Assembly (NCBI GenBank): GCA_030446745.1
Contig: JAUJMS010000003.1
Span: forward strand, 135,254 to 199,253
Reading direction: 5' to 3'
Length of the DNA stretch: 64,000 bases
Source: Egibacteraceae bacterium
Lineage (GTDB): Bacteria; Actinomycetota; Nitriliruptoria; Euzebyales; Egibacteraceae
The position numbers and the translations under genes were made by a program. Below the pieces are notes generated by a model that did not search any database, was not told the DNA's origin, and saw nothing but the letters and a program-made list of their open reading frames with translations. Position 1 is the stretch's first letter. Every line of letters starts with the position of its first letter. Shown here in pieces: positions 8,535 to 16,586 of this stretch.

Positions 8535-9128
8535 CTACCACGGCCTCGGCACGTTGAACAGGCGGGCGAGGTGTGTCGCCATCACGACATCCATGGTACG
8601 TGCCAGCCCGTTGAGGGCGCTTCGCCACCGACGCACCCCCGTCAGGTCGATCTTGTAGCCGGCCGCCATGACCTTGGCGAGCTTCTCGGCGTCGTCGTGG
8701 GCGAGGGCGTTCCGCGCCTCATTGAACCACTTCAGATGCTTCCGTCGTGCCGCTGTCCGGGTGTCGTGCTTCTGCATCTCGTCCCAAAGCGCGATGCCGA
8801 ACCTTCCGAAGTCCGAGGCCAAGGATTCATGGTGAGCGTTGGTCCGATCGAGGTCCCGCCTCGTCTGCAGACCGGCCGAGATGACTCGAGCGAGGGTGGC
8901 GTTCCTCGGCTGCACCAACGTGCCGAACGTGATGGCAACTTCGGCATGCAGGTCCTTCGCGAAGCCTTGGAACTGCGCAGCGACGCGAAGGAGCAGTGCA
9001 CGGTTGAGCTCGTCCGTCGCCCAACGCCGTCCCGCTCCGGGGCCTCCCACGGCAGCGTGAGCCTGGATGAGCTGGTCGAGCAGCATGGACCGCTCGCCTT
9101 CCCAGGCGCCCAACGCCGCTGACGGCAT
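8535..9128 (-). CDS. HEPN-domain-like protein with Rx4H motif (candidate RNase/toxin)
   Basis: A 197-residue, mostly helical protein. Near residues 134-146 it has WFNEARNALAHDD, which contains R139-N140-x3-H144, the Rx4-6H motif with a polar residue after Arg that marks the catalytic site of HEPN ribonucleases. No signal peptide or membrane segment. The start ATG (complement of 9126-9128) has no Shine-Dalgarno but is preceded, 6 nt away, by TAGGAT (complement of 9135-9140), fitting a leaderless promoter. The small beta-rich protein follows after 5 nt. The region is less GC-rich than its neighbours and sits between infA and an ABC transporter. A toxin, abortive-infection or defence role is plausible, not shown. 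Confidence 0.68.
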   Translation of the reverse strand: MPSAALGAWEGERSMLLDQLIQAHAAVGGPGAGRRWATDELNRALLLRVAAQFQGFAKDLHAEVAITFGTLVQPRNATLARVISAGLQTRRDLDRTNAHHESLASDFGRFGIALWDEMQKHDTRTAARRKHLKWFNEARNALAHDDAEKLAKVMAAGYKIDLTGVRRWRSALNGLARTMDVVMATHLARLFNVPRPW

Positions 9129-9232
9129 CGCTCGATCCTATGGCTGGAGGAACGGCCAGATCACAACAGGCGCATCCGCGTGCCCCGCGAGCCGGGCTCG
9201 AAGGTGAGCGCCACCGTCGAGTCGCCGCCCCC

Positions 9233-9238
9233 TACGAT
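9233..9238 (+). promoter_or_regulatory. -10-like hexamer TACGAT, leaderless start of the ABC ATPase gene
   Basis: TACGAT fits TANNNT and lies 7 nt before ATG 9246 with no Shine-Dalgarno between them, so transcription would start at or next to the start codon. Confidence 0.5.
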
Positions 9239-9245
9239 CCCTGCC

Positions 9246-10046
9246 ATGGAACTGGCGGTGGAAGCTGAGGGCCTTGTCAAGCAGTACCGGGGGCGGGGCG
9301 GGACGGTCGACGCGGTGCGCGGCGTCGACCTTCGCGTCGGGGTCGGGGAGGTGTTCGGGTTCCTCGGCCCCAACGGCGCCGGCAAGTCCACGACGGTCCG
9401 GATGCTGACGACGCTCATGTCCGTCACCTCCGGCACGGCGCGCGTCACGGGCATCGACGTGATGGCCGACCCCGACGCCGCACGGCGGCGCATCGGGGTG
9501 GCGCTGCAGGAGGCGGGACTCGACCCTCGGCAGACGGGCCGCGAGCTGCTCGTCCTGCAGGCACGGTTGTTCGGCAGCTCGGCGGCGCAGGCGGCGGCCA
9601 GGGCGCAGGACCTGCTCGAGCTGGTCGACCTCGTCGACGCCGCGGACCGGCGGATCAAGGGCTACTCCGGCGGCATGAAGCGTCGCCTCGACCTCGCGTC
9701 GGCGCTCGTCCACGAGCCGGAGGTGCTGTTCCTCGACGAGCCGACGACCGGTTTGGACCCCGCGAGCCGGCTCACGGTGTGGGAGGAGATGCGGCGGATC
9801 AACGCGCGGGGAACGACGGTGTTCCTCACCACCCAGTACCTCGAGGAGGCGGACCAGCTGTGTGACCGGCTCGCGATCATCGACGGCGGGCTGATCGTGC
9901 GGGAGGGGACACCGGCGGAGCTGAAAGCCGAACTGCGCCAGCGCCGAGGGCTGCACGTCGATCCGACGCTCGACGAGGTGTTCCTCGACGCGACCGGTCG
10001 CACTCGCGAGCGCCTCGCCGGCGAGGTCCGGGAGGTGTCGGCATGA
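9246..10046 (+). CDS. ABC exporter ATP-binding protein (DrrA-like)
   Basis: A 266-residue ATPase that powers the ABC-2 permease encoded next. Walker A FGFLGPNGAGKST near residue 42, signature YSGGMKRR, Walker B VLFLDEPTTGLDP and the switch His replaced by Gln in LTTQYLEEAD (a common Gln variant in DrrA-type exporters). The C-terminal extension includes the VDPTLDEVFLDATG segment typical of drug-resistance/antibiotic exporters. The start ATG 9246 is chosen because the protein begins immediately with the first strand of the fold and a -10 hexamer sits 7 nt upstream. The gene overlaps the permease by 4 nt (ATGA). The substrate is unknown; hydrophobic compounds or lipids are likely for the family. 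Confidence 0.87.
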   Translation: MELAVEAEGLVKQYRGRGGTVDAVRGVDLRVGVGEVFGFLGPNGAGKSTTVRMLTTLMSVTSGTARVTGIDVMADPDAARRRIGVALQEAGLDPRQTGRELLVLQARLFGSSAAQAAARAQDLLELVDLVDAADRRIKGYSGGMKRRLDLASALVHEPEVLFLDEPTTGLDPASRLTVWEEMRRINARGTTVFLTTQYLEEADQLCDRLAIIDGGLIVREGTPAELKAELRQRRGLHVDPTLDEVFLDATGRTRERLAGEVREVSA

Positions 10047-10807
10047 GCACGGTCCAGCAGGCGAGTCTCCTGGGCGGCCGCGCGCTGCGAGAGGCACTGC
10101 GCACCCCCGACTCGTCCATCCCGACGCTGCTCATTCCGCTGTTCTTTCTGGTGGTCAACGTCGGTCAGGCCGGCAAGATCTTCCCCTCCAGCTCGACGTC
10201 GTTCCTCGAGGGCCAGAGCTACGCCGCCTTCCAGCTGCCGAGCTCGCTGCTGCTCGCCGCGTCGTTCGGTACGGCGGCGCTGTACCTCGTCGAGGACATC
10301 GAGGGCGGCTACTTCGACAAGCTGCGGGCAGCGCCGGTGTCGCGCAGCGCGCTGGTCCTGGGACGCCTGATGGCCGAGGCGGCCAAGAGCGTCGTCATCA
10401 CGGCGATCCTCGTCGTCCTCGCGCTGCCGTTCGGGATCTCGATCGCGAGCGGACCGCTCGGCTTCTTGCTGCTGCTGGTGCTCACCTCGCTGTGGGGCGT
10501 GGTCTTCGCCGGCTTCATGCAGCTCATCGCGCTCAAGACCCGAAGTGCCGCGGCCACCAACTCCGGCGGGCTGGTGTTCTTCCCGCTGCTGTTTCTCACG
10601 CCGAACTTCGTGCCGCGCGAGCTGCTGACCCGACCGATGGAACTCGCGGCGACCTTCAACCCGGTCACGTACGTGATGGAGGCGCTGCGCTCACTGATCC
10701 TGCGCGACCTGGCGTGGGCTCCGCTGGCCCGGGGGTTCGCCGTCCTGGCGGTGCTCGGCGCGGTCATGCTCGCCCTCAACGTGCGCCTCATCCGCTCCTA
10801 CGACTGA
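10043..10807 (+). CDS. ABC-2 type transporter permease
   Basis: A 254-residue integral membrane protein with about six hydrophobic helices (for example LLIPLFFLVVNVG, GFLLLLVLTSLWGVVFAG, AVLAVLGAVMLALNVRL). The ABC-2 family region LRAAPVSRSALVLGR follows the third segment, the coupling helix expected to touch the ATPase. It pairs with the preceding ATPase through a 4-nt overlap and belongs to the DrrB/daunorubicin-exporter-like group. Export of a drug or lipid is a family inference. No regulatory gene is adjacent; the following genes are on the opposite strand and converge with it. Confidence 0.86.
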   Translation: MSTVQQASLLGGRALREALRTPDSSIPTLLIPLFFLVVNVGQAGKIFPSSSTSFLEGQSYAAFQLPSSLLLAASFGTAALYLVEDIEGGYFDKLRAAPVSRSALVLGRLMAEAAKSVVITAILVVLALPFGISIASGPLGFLLLLVLTSLWGVVFAGFMQLIALKTRSAAATNSGGLVFFPLLFLTPNFVPRELLTRPMELAATFNPVTYVMEALRSLILRDLAWAPLARGFAVLAVLGAVMLALNVRLIRSYD

Positions 10808-10844
10808 ACGCGAGTCGGTCGGCGCAACGGACGCCGAGGCCCGC

Positions 10845-11378
10845 CTACCAGACGTCGCCGCCCCGCCAGTCGCACGCCAGGTCACCATCCGGCGTGAGCT
10901 GCACGGTGACCGGCAACAGGTGGATCGCGTCCTCTTCGCCCTCCGTGCGCGCGATGCCGTCGGGCGAAAGCACCGAGGCGGTGCCCGTCCACCGCTGCCA
11001 ACCGCGGGCGGCGTAGAAGTCCGTCGCCGCGTCGCTCGCGCTGAGCGCTCCGAGCTCGTAGGCCCCGCGGATCACCTTTTCCAGCGCCGCCATGACGGCG
11101 GAGCCGTGGCCGCGCCGGCGATGGTCTGCGCGTACCGCGACGCCCTCGACGTAGCCGGTGCGCAGCGCCCGCCCCCTGTGCAGCATGCGCCGCATGACGA
11201 CCGCGCCGTGCCCGATCAGCTCCCCGCCCTCCTGGACCATGGCATGCATGCCGCCGAGGGCGTGCTCGTAGTCGTCGTCGGTCACGCCGCCGTCGAACGC
11301 CGCGTCGAGCAGGGCGCGAATCGCGTGCAGGTCATCGAGTCGCAGCGACGCCGTGTGGACCACCCGTACCTCAGTCAT
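10845..11378 (-). CDS. Aminoglycoside 2'-N-acetyltransferase-like GNAT enzyme, AAC(2')-I family
   Basis: A 177-residue GNAT acetyltransferase that closely resembles mycobacterial AAC(2')-Ic in order and wording of motifs: DDDYEHALGGMHA, GYVEGVAVRADHRRRGHG (acetyl-CoA loop), ALEKVIRGAYELGALSAS and the C-terminal CDWRGGDVW. The family transfers acetyl from acetyl-CoA to the 2'-amine of aminoglycosides; in mycobacteria the native role is debated. The start is the ATG complementary to 11376-11378, overlapping the stop of the upstream oxidoreductase by 4 nt, so the two are translationally coupled. Normal length (AAC(2')-Ic is 181). Whether it confers resistance here is not visible from sequence. 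Confidence 0.85.
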   Translation of the reverse strand: MTEVRVVHTASLRLDDLHAIRALLDAAFDGGVTDDDYEHALGGMHAMVQEGGELIGHGAVVMRRMLHRGRALRTGYVEGVAVRADHRRRGHGSAVMAALEKVIRGAYELGALSASDAATDFYAARGWQRWTGTASVLSPDGIARTEGEEDAIHLLPVTVQLTPDGDLACDWRGGDVW

Positions 11379-12409
11379 GCGCCGATGGATGGGTGTGTTG
11401 CCTCGCCCGGCGGCGGAACATCCAGTGTGGCGTCGACGGCGAGGACGATCTTGCCGACGTGGTCGGATGCCTCTAGCGCGGCGTGCGCCTCCGCCGCGCG
11501 CTCCAGCGGCAGCACGCGGTCGATCACCGGACGCAGCGAGCCGTCGTCGAAGCCGGGCCACACCTCCGAGCGCAGCCGCTCCATCAAGGGCGCCTTCTCG
11601 GCGGCCGTTCGCGCGCGCAAGGTCGAGCCGAGCACCGTCAGGCGCCGGGCGAGCAGCAGGCCCAGGTCGAGTTCGCCCCGCGCGCCGCCCATCAGCCCGA
11701 TGACGACCAGGCGCCCCTCCACCGCGAGCGCGGCGAGGTTCGCGGCGAGGTACGCCCCGCCGACGACGTCGAGCACCACGTCGGCGCCGCGCCCACCGGT
11801 CAGCTCGCGGACCGTCGCCGGGATGTCGGCGTCGCGGTAGACGAAGCCGTCGTCGGCGCCGAACGCGCGGCACGCCGCGACGCGCGACGCGCTGCCGGCG
11901 GTCACGAGCACCCGGCATCCGGCGCGTCTCGCGAGCTGGGTCGCCGCCGTGCCGACGCCGCTCGCGCCGCCGTGGACCAGCACCGTCTCGCCGGCGCGCA
12001 GACGTCCGCGCAGGAACAGGTTGTCGTACGCGGTCGCGAACACCTCGGCGATCGCCGCGGCCTCGAGCAGCGACAGCGACGCGGGCACCGGCAGGGCGAC
12101 CTCGGCCGGCACGGTGACCGCCTCGGCGTAGCCGCCGCCCGGCAGCACGGCGCAGACACGGTCGCCGACCGCCCAACCGCTCACGCCGTCGCCGAGTGCA
12201 GCAACCGTGCCCGCCATCTCCAATCCCAGCACGTCGGTGACGCCGCGCGGCGGCGCGTACAGCCCGCGTCGTTGCAGCACGTCGGCGCGGTTCACCGCCG
12301 TCGCCGCGACCCGCACGAGCAGCTCGCCGGCGCCGGGGCGCGGCTCGTTCCGCTCGACCAGCGTGAGTGTCTCCGGGCCGCCCGGTTCGGGTGACACGAC
12401 CGCTCGCAT
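11375..12409 (-). CDS. NAD(P)H quinone oxidoreductase / zinc-type alcohol dehydrogenase-like protein (PIG3 family)
   Basis: A 344-residue medium-chain dehydrogenase/reductase. The N-terminal GroES-like domain shows TAVNRADVLQRRGLY and PGGGYAEAVTVP; the Rossmann domain has the dinucleotide-binding VLVHGGASGVGTAA near residue 150 and VVLDVVGG. Zinc-binding Cys clusters of true alcohol dehydrogenases are absent, so it belongs to the zinc-free quinone-reductase branch (PIG3/QOR), reducing quinones with NADPH. Upstream 155 nt separate it from a divergent S1-domain gene; downstream it overlaps the AAC(2')-like gene. Substrate unknown. Confidence 0.86.
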   Translation of the reverse strand: MRAVVSPEPGGPETLTLVERNEPRPGAGELLVRVAATAVNRADVLQRRGLYAPPRGVTDVLGLEMAGTVAALGDGVSGWAVGDRVCAVLPGGGYAEAVTVPAEVALPVPASLSLLEAAAIAEVFATAYDNLFLRGRLRAGETVLVHGGASGVGTAATQLARRAGCRVLVTAGSASRVAACRAFGADDGFVYRDADIPATVRELTGGRGADVVLDVVGGAYLAANLAALAVEGRLVVIGLMGGARGELDLGLLLARRLTVLGSTLRARTAAEKAPLMERLRSEVWPGFDDGSLRPVIDRVLPLERAAEAHAALEASDHVGKIVLAVDATLDVPPPGEATHPSIGA

Positions 12410-12564
12410 GCCGCTCTCCCTTCGTCGCGATCAGCGTAGGCAACGGCGTCGAACGCACACCGCGCCGGCGGCGGGCGCACCGGCTGCTGGTAGCCTGGCG
12501 GCTCCACCCGAATCTTCGACCCTGCGGTCGCTGCCCATCGTCGGCGCGCCGCGAGAGGAGCGCA

Positions 12565-12936
12565 GTGTCCGCCGTCACCCCAGGCAGCATCGTCACCGGC
12601 AAGGTCGTCCGTCTCCACGACTTCGGCGCGTTCGTCGAGGTCGCCCCGGACGTCACCGGGCTGGTGCACATCTCGGAAGTGCACAAGGACTTCGTCGACA
12701 ACATCCACGCCTACCTGACCGAGGGCCAGGACGTCACGGTCAAGGTCGTCGCGATCAAGGACGACGGGCGCGTCGACCTGTCGATCAAGCGCGCGGACCC
12801 CTCCTGGGAGGAGGAGGCCCAGCGTCGGCAGAGCACCAAGCCGGACAAGGAGTTCAACTCCCGGCTGCGCAAGTTCATGCACCAGTCCGACATGATCCAG
12901 GGCGAGGTTCGGCGCCGGAAGCGCTCGCACCAGTAG
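12565..12936 (+). CDS. S1 RNA-binding domain protein (general stress protein 13-like)
   Basis: A 123-residue protein. Residues about 5-75 form one S1 OB-fold domain (PGSIVTGKVVRLHDFGAFV, VTGLVHISEV, GQDVTVKVVAIKDDGRV DLSIK in sequence), and the remainder is a charged tail ending in basic RRRKRSHQ. Single S1-domain proteins of this kind (GSP13/YugI in Bacillus, CvfD-like) associate with ribosomes or regulate mRNAs. The start is GTG 12565 with the strong Shine-Dalgarno GAGAGGAG ending about 6 nt upstream. The gene is divergent from the oxidoreductase and precedes a leaderless ABC ATPase gene. Confidence 0.85.
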   Translation: MSAVTPGSIVTGKVVRLHDFGAFVEVAPDVTGLVHISEVHKDFVDNIHAYLTEGQDVTVKVVAIKDDGRVDLSIKRADPSWEEEAQRRQSTKPDKEFNSRLRKFMHQSDMIQGEVRRRKRSHQ

Positions 12937-12952
12937 TCGGCTTCGGGCGACG

Positions 12953-12958
12953 TACCGT
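12953..12958 (+). promoter_or_regulatory. -10-like hexamer TACCGT, leaderless start of second ABC ATPase
   Basis: TACCGT lies 8 nt upstream of ATG 12967 and no Shine-Dalgarno sequence intervenes; fits the TANNNT leaderless pattern seen repeatedly here. Confidence 0.45.
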
Positions 12959-12966
12959 CGCCGGCC

Positions 12967-13971
12967 ATGCCTGACTGGGCGATCTGCTCCGAGGGGCTGA
13001 CCCGTCGCTTCGGCGGCGTGGCCGCCGTTGACGGCATCGATCTGCGAGTGCCGCGGGGCAGTGTGTTCGGGTTCCTCGGGCCCAACGGCGCGGGCAAGAC
13101 GACGACGATCCGCCTGCTGCTTGGCCTGCTCGCGCCGAGCGCCGGGCGGATCACCGTGCTCGGGCGCGACCCGATCGTCGACGGTGCGCACGTGCGCCGG
13201 CGCACCGGCGTCGTGCTCGAACACCACGGCCTCTACGAGGGCCTGTCGGTGCGGGCGAGCCTGGTCTTCGCCGCGCGTGCCTACGGCCTGGAGCGCGTTG
13301 ACGCCGCCGCCCGCGTCGAACAGGTCGCCGAACGCCTCGGGCTCGCCGAACGTCTGCACGCCCGCCCGCAGACGTTGTCGCGCGGCCTGCGCCAGCGCCT
13401 GGCCATCGCGCGGGCGCTCGTTAGCCGGCCCGAGCTGCTCGTTCTCGACGAGCCGACGAACGGACTCGACGCCGAGTCCGCCGCCGCCTTGCGGGTCGAG
13501 CTGGCCGAGCTGGTCGCCGCGGGCGCCACGGTGTTTCTCACCACCCACCTGCTCGCCGAGGCCGAGCGGCTGTGCGACGTCGTCGCCGTCGTCAAGGCCG
13601 GTCGCGTCGTCGCGACGGGGGCGCCGTCGGCGTTGCGCCGCGGGACCACCGTTGCCTGTGTGCGCGTCGAAGGCGCCGGCATCGCGGCGGTGGCGGGGCG
13701 GGCGCTGCCCGGCCGCGGCTGGCGCGCCGAGGGGGTCGACGCCGTCGTCGCCGACGTCGACGGCCTGGCCGCCGAGCCCGCCGTCGTCGCCGCGCTCGTC
13801 GTCGCCGGCGCGGCGGTGCACCGCGTCGAGCCGGTCGGCCAGACGCTGGAGGCGGCGTTTCTCGCGCTGGTCGGCGACGGCGCCGCGCCGGCGGCAGTCC
13901 CCGCCGACTCCGCGGCCGAACCGGCCGCGACCGCCGCCCCCGCCCCGCCCGCCGCCGCGGCGCTGCCGTGA
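12967..13971 (+). CDS. ABC transporter ATP-binding protein (Na/drug exporter type)
   Basis: A 334-residue ATPase of the ABC-2 exporter class. Walker A FGFLGPNGAGKTT near residue 38, Walker B LLVLDEPTNGLD, switch His in FLTTHLLAEAE. The signature reads LSRGLRQR, so the second position of the usual LSGGQ is Arg; this variant occurs in NatA-like exporters but is worth noting. After the core, residues about 215-300 form an accessory domain and the last 30 residues are an Ala/Pro-rich tail. It overlaps the permease gene (GTGA). Substrate unknown. Confidence 0.86.
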   Translation: MPDWAICSEGLTRRFGGVAAVDGIDLRVPRGSVFGFLGPNGAGKTTTIRLLLGLLAPSAGRITVLGRDPIVDGAHVRRRTGVVLEHHGLYEGLSVRASLVFAARAYGLERVDAAARVEQVAERLGLAERLHARPQTLSRGLRQRLAIARALVSRPELLVLDEPTNGLDAESAAALRVELAELVAAGATVFLTTHLLAEAERLCDVVAVVKAGRVVATGAPSALRRGTTVACVRVEGAGIAAVAGRALPGRGWRAEGVDAVVADVDGLAAEPAVVAALVVAGAAVHRVEPVGQTLEAAFLALVGDGAAPAAVPADSAAEPAATAAPAPPAAAALP

Positions 13972-14831
13972 CCGCGGCGCCCAACGAGACGGCTGCCACC
14001 CGCAACGAGAAGGCTGCCACCCCGGACTGGCGCCTGGTCGCCGGCAAGGAGTTGGGCGACCTTCTCGGGCGCGTGGGTCGCAAGCCGCTGACCCGCACGC
14101 TCGGCGTCGTGGTGGTCTTCGGGCTGCTCGTGCCGCTGCGCTTCCGCGGCGCCGCGAACCTTCCGGCCTTCTTCGCGGTGTTCATGGCGTTCCTGCCGGC
14201 GCGGCTCGTCGCGATTGACGCGCTGGCCGGCGAGCGCGAGCGCGGCACGCTCGAGTCGCTGCTCGCCTCGCCGTTGTCCGACCGGGGGATCGCCGTCGGC
14301 AAGGTCGCCGCCGCCACGCTGTACGGGGCGGTTCGGGGTTGGCTGTTCCTCGCCGTGTGGGTGCTCGCCGCCGCGCTGCTGCGCGCGACCGGCGTCGTCG
14401 CCGACGCCCCGATGCCGTCCCTCGGCGTCGTCGCGGCGGTGGCCGCCGCCGCCGCGCTGGTGGCCTACGCCGCGGCCGTGTTCGGGGTGTGGCAGTCGGC
14501 GCGGGCGCCGTCGGTGCGCGCCATCGTCGAAAGCGGCGGGCTGCTGCGCCTGGTCGTCGTCGTCACCGTCTTTTTCGTCGGGCCGTGGCTGCTCGGGCTA
14601 CTGTCGCCAGATGGCGCCGCCCCGCGCTTCGGCCTGCCGGGATCGGGCGGCGGTGTGTCCGCGGACGTGCTGCGCGCCGCCGTCGCCGCACGGCCGCAGG
14701 CCGCGGCAGCCGTGGCTGCGCTCGCCGTCATCGCTGGCGTCGTCGCACTGTGGCGGCTGAACGTCGCGACGCTGCGACGCTGCCGCCGCGAGCAGCTCGC
14801 TCTCGTCGACGTCGACGCCGGGGGCACGTGA
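13968..14831 (+). CDS. ABC-2 type permease (NatB-like)
   Basis: A 287-residue multi-pass membrane protein starting at GTG 13968, overlapping the ATPase stop. The N-terminus has a short repeated sequence (NETAATRNEKAATPD), followed by DWRLVAGKELGDLLGR and at least six hydrophobic helices. The DALAGERERGTLESLLASPLSD segment is the hallmark of NatB/ABC-2 permeases and sits just before the helical core. It pairs with the preceding ATPase; ion or small-molecule export is a family inference. The C-terminus is a charged cytoplasmic tail. Confidence 0.86.
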   Translation: MTAAPNETAATRNEKAATPDWRLVAGKELGDLLGRVGRKPLTRTLGVVVVFGLLVPLRFRGAANLPAFFAVFMAFLPARLVAIDALAGERERGTLESLLASPLSDRGIAVGKVAAATLYGAVRGWLFLAVWVLAAALLRATGVVADAPMPSLGVVAAVAAAAALVAYAAAVFGVWQSARAPSVRAIVESGGLLRLVVVVTVFFVGPWLLGLLSPDGAAPRFGLPGSGGGVSADVLRAAVAARPQAAAAVAALAVIAGVVALWRLNVATLRRCRREQLALVDVDAGGT

Positions 14832-14903
14832 CGGCCGACGCCGGCGGGGTTTGGCGCCGGCGTCGCCGGCCGAGAAACGCTTCATGACCGCGGAGTGCAC
14901 CCC

Positions 14904-16031
14904 GTGACCGACGTCCAGGCCGTCATCCTCGCCGGCGGCAAGGGGACGCGGCTGCGTCCAGTCACCGCAGACCTTCCCAAGCCGCTGATCCCGATCGCCA
15001 ACCGGCCGCTGATCTCCCACCAGCTGCGCCACCTCGCCGCGAGCGGCGTGCGCGACGTGACGCTCGCGCTGGGCTACAACGCCGACCGCTTCGCCGGCGT
15101 CGAGCACGACGCGGCGGATCTCGGGCTCGACGTCCGCATCGTCGTCGAACCGCAACCGCTGGGCACCGGCGGGGCGCTGCGGTGGTGCGTCGACCAGGGC
15201 GCGTTCGACGAACGGCCGCTGCTGTGGATGAACGGCGACGTCGTCGCGACGCCCAGCGTCGCGGCGCTGTCGGCGTTCCACCGCGAGCGCGACGCCGCGG
15301 TCACGCTGTGGCTCACCTCGGTGCGCAACGTCAGCGAGTTCGGCGTGCTGGAGCTGGCCGCCGACGGCCACGTTCAGCACTTCCTGGAGAAGCCGGCGCC
15401 GGAGGAGACCGACAGCCATCTCGTCAACGCCGGCATCGTCATGCTCGACCCGCGGGTCCTCGACCGGGTCCCGCCGGAGACGATGTTCTCGTTCGAGCAG
15501 AGCCTGCTGCCCAAGATGGTCGGCGACCGCGAGAAGGTCTACGGCCTGTTCGACGGCGGCTACTGGCTCGACACCGGGCGCCCCCGCCACTACCTCGACG
15601 CCAACCGCCACGTCCTCGAGGGGCGCGTCGACTGGTGGCCGGAGGGAACGCTGGCCGCCGACGGGCTGTGGGAGGGCGAGGGCGTGACGCGCGACGCGGT
15701 CGGGGTGATCCAGCCCGCCGTGCTCGGTGACGGAGTGACCATCGAGGACGGCGCGCAGCTGTTCGGCCGCGTCGTGCTGGGGCGCGGCACGGTCGTGCGC
15801 TCGGGGGCGCAGCTCGAGGACTGCGTCGTGTTCGACGGCGTCGAGATCGGCCACGACACCGAGGTGTTCAACTCGATCGTGTGCGCGGATGCGCGCGTCG
15901 GCGACGGCGCGACGCTGGACGGCGCGATCGTCGGGGCGCGCGCGTCGGTGGGCCGGCGCAACGAGCTGCGCCGCACGCGGCTGTGGAGCGACGTGACCCT
16001 CGGCGACGGCGTCCTCGTCGTCGACCGCTGA
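14904..16031 (+). CDS. NDP-sugar pyrophosphorylase (mannose-1-phosphate guanylyltransferase-like)
   Basis: A 375-residue nucleotidyltransferase. The N-terminal Rossmann-type domain starts AVILAGGKGTRLRPVTADLP, the nucleotide-binding signature, and has LLWMNGDVVATP (metal-binding Asp) and FLEKPAP. Residues about 260-372 carry left-handed beta-helix hexapeptide repeats (AVLGDGVTIEDGA, VVLGRGTVVRSGA, VEIGHDTEVF). The family makes GDP-mannose or similar activated sugars for glycans. GTG 14904 is preferred to GTG 14895 because GGAG at 14892-14895 then serves as Shine-Dalgarno and the protein begins just before the first strand. No sugar-transferase neighbour pins down the substrate. Confidence 0.85.
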   Translation: MTDVQAVILAGGKGTRLRPVTADLPKPLIPIANRPLISHQLRHLAASGVRDVTLALGYNADRFAGVEHDAADLGLDVRIVVEPQPLGTGGALRWCVDQGAFDERPLLWMNGDVVATPSVAALSAFHRERDAAVTLWLTSVRNVSEFGVLELAADGHVQHFLEKPAPEETDSHLVNAGIVMLDPRVLDRVPPETMFSFEQSLLPKMVGDREKVYGLFDGGYWLDTGRPRHYLDANRHVLEGRVDWWPEGTLAADGLWEGEGVTRDAVGVIQPAVLGDGVTIEDGAQLFGRVVLGRGTVVRSGAQLEDCVVFDGVEIGHDTEVFNSIVCADARVGDGATLDGAIVGARASVGRRNELRRTRLWSDVTLGDGVLVVDR

Positions 16032-16094
16032 CGGGCGCACCGCTAAAGGCGCTGCGCGACCTGCCGATGCCCTCTGCGAGAAGCGGAGGTGAGC

Positions 16095-16535
16095 ATGCGG
16101 GTCCTCGTGGTCGACGATGACGTCGACATCCAGACCATGGTGCGCATGGCGTTGGAGGACTGTGACGTGCTCGTCGCCGCCGACGGCCTGGCGGCGCTCG
16201 CCGTCTTGCGCCAGACGCCGGTCGACGCCGTCCTGCTCGACGTCATGATGCCGGCGATGGACGGGTTCGCCGTCCTGCGTCGCATCCGCGGCGGCGAGAA
16301 CGGCGCCGACGTGCCGGTGGTCATGCTCACCGCCAAGGCGGGCGAACGCGACCACGTCACGGCCTACCGCGACGGTGCCGACGCCTACCTCACAAAGCCG
16401 TTCGGCCTCGACGAGCTGGAAGCCGCCCTCGCGGAGGTCACCTCACGATCGAGGCGCGATCGCACCGCCGCGCGGGCGGAGGAGCTCGAGCGGGCGGAGC
16501 TCCTCGCCCGGATCGAGCACACCTTCGGCGTGTGA
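16095..16535 (+). CDS. Single-domain response regulator
   Basis: A 146-residue CheY-like receiver: acidic pocket VVDDD (residues 6-9), phosphoacceptor D49 in VLLDVMMPAMDG, T78 in VVMLTAK and K100 in TKPF. After the receiver domain there is only a charged helical tail of about 30 residues (RAEELERAELLARIEH) with no DNA-binding domain, so it likely acts by protein contact. The start is ATG 16095 because GCGGAGG (16083-16089) is well placed as Shine-Dalgarno; GTG 16089 overlaps that site. No histidine kinase is adjacent, so it is an orphan. Confidence 0.88.
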   Translation: MRVLVVDDDVDIQTMVRMALEDCDVLVAADGLAALAVLRQTPVDAVLLDVMMPAMDGFAVLRRIRGGENGADVPVVMLTAKAGERDHVTAYRDGADAYLTKPFGLDELEAALAEVTSRSRRDRTAARAEELERAELLARIEHTFGV

Positions 16536-16573
16536 CGCCCCCGCCCACCCGCGGCGGATTTCTCAACAAGTGC

Positions 16574-16580
16574 TATACCT
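16574..16580 (+). promoter_or_regulatory. -10-like TATACCT upstream of sufR (leaderless)
   Basis: TATACC(T) ends 6-7 nt before GTG 16587 in the most AT-rich short stretch nearby; no Shine-Dalgarno is present. It probably drives the whole suf operon and is the likely autoregulation target of SufR. Confidence 0.5.
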
Positions 16581-16586
16581 AATTGG

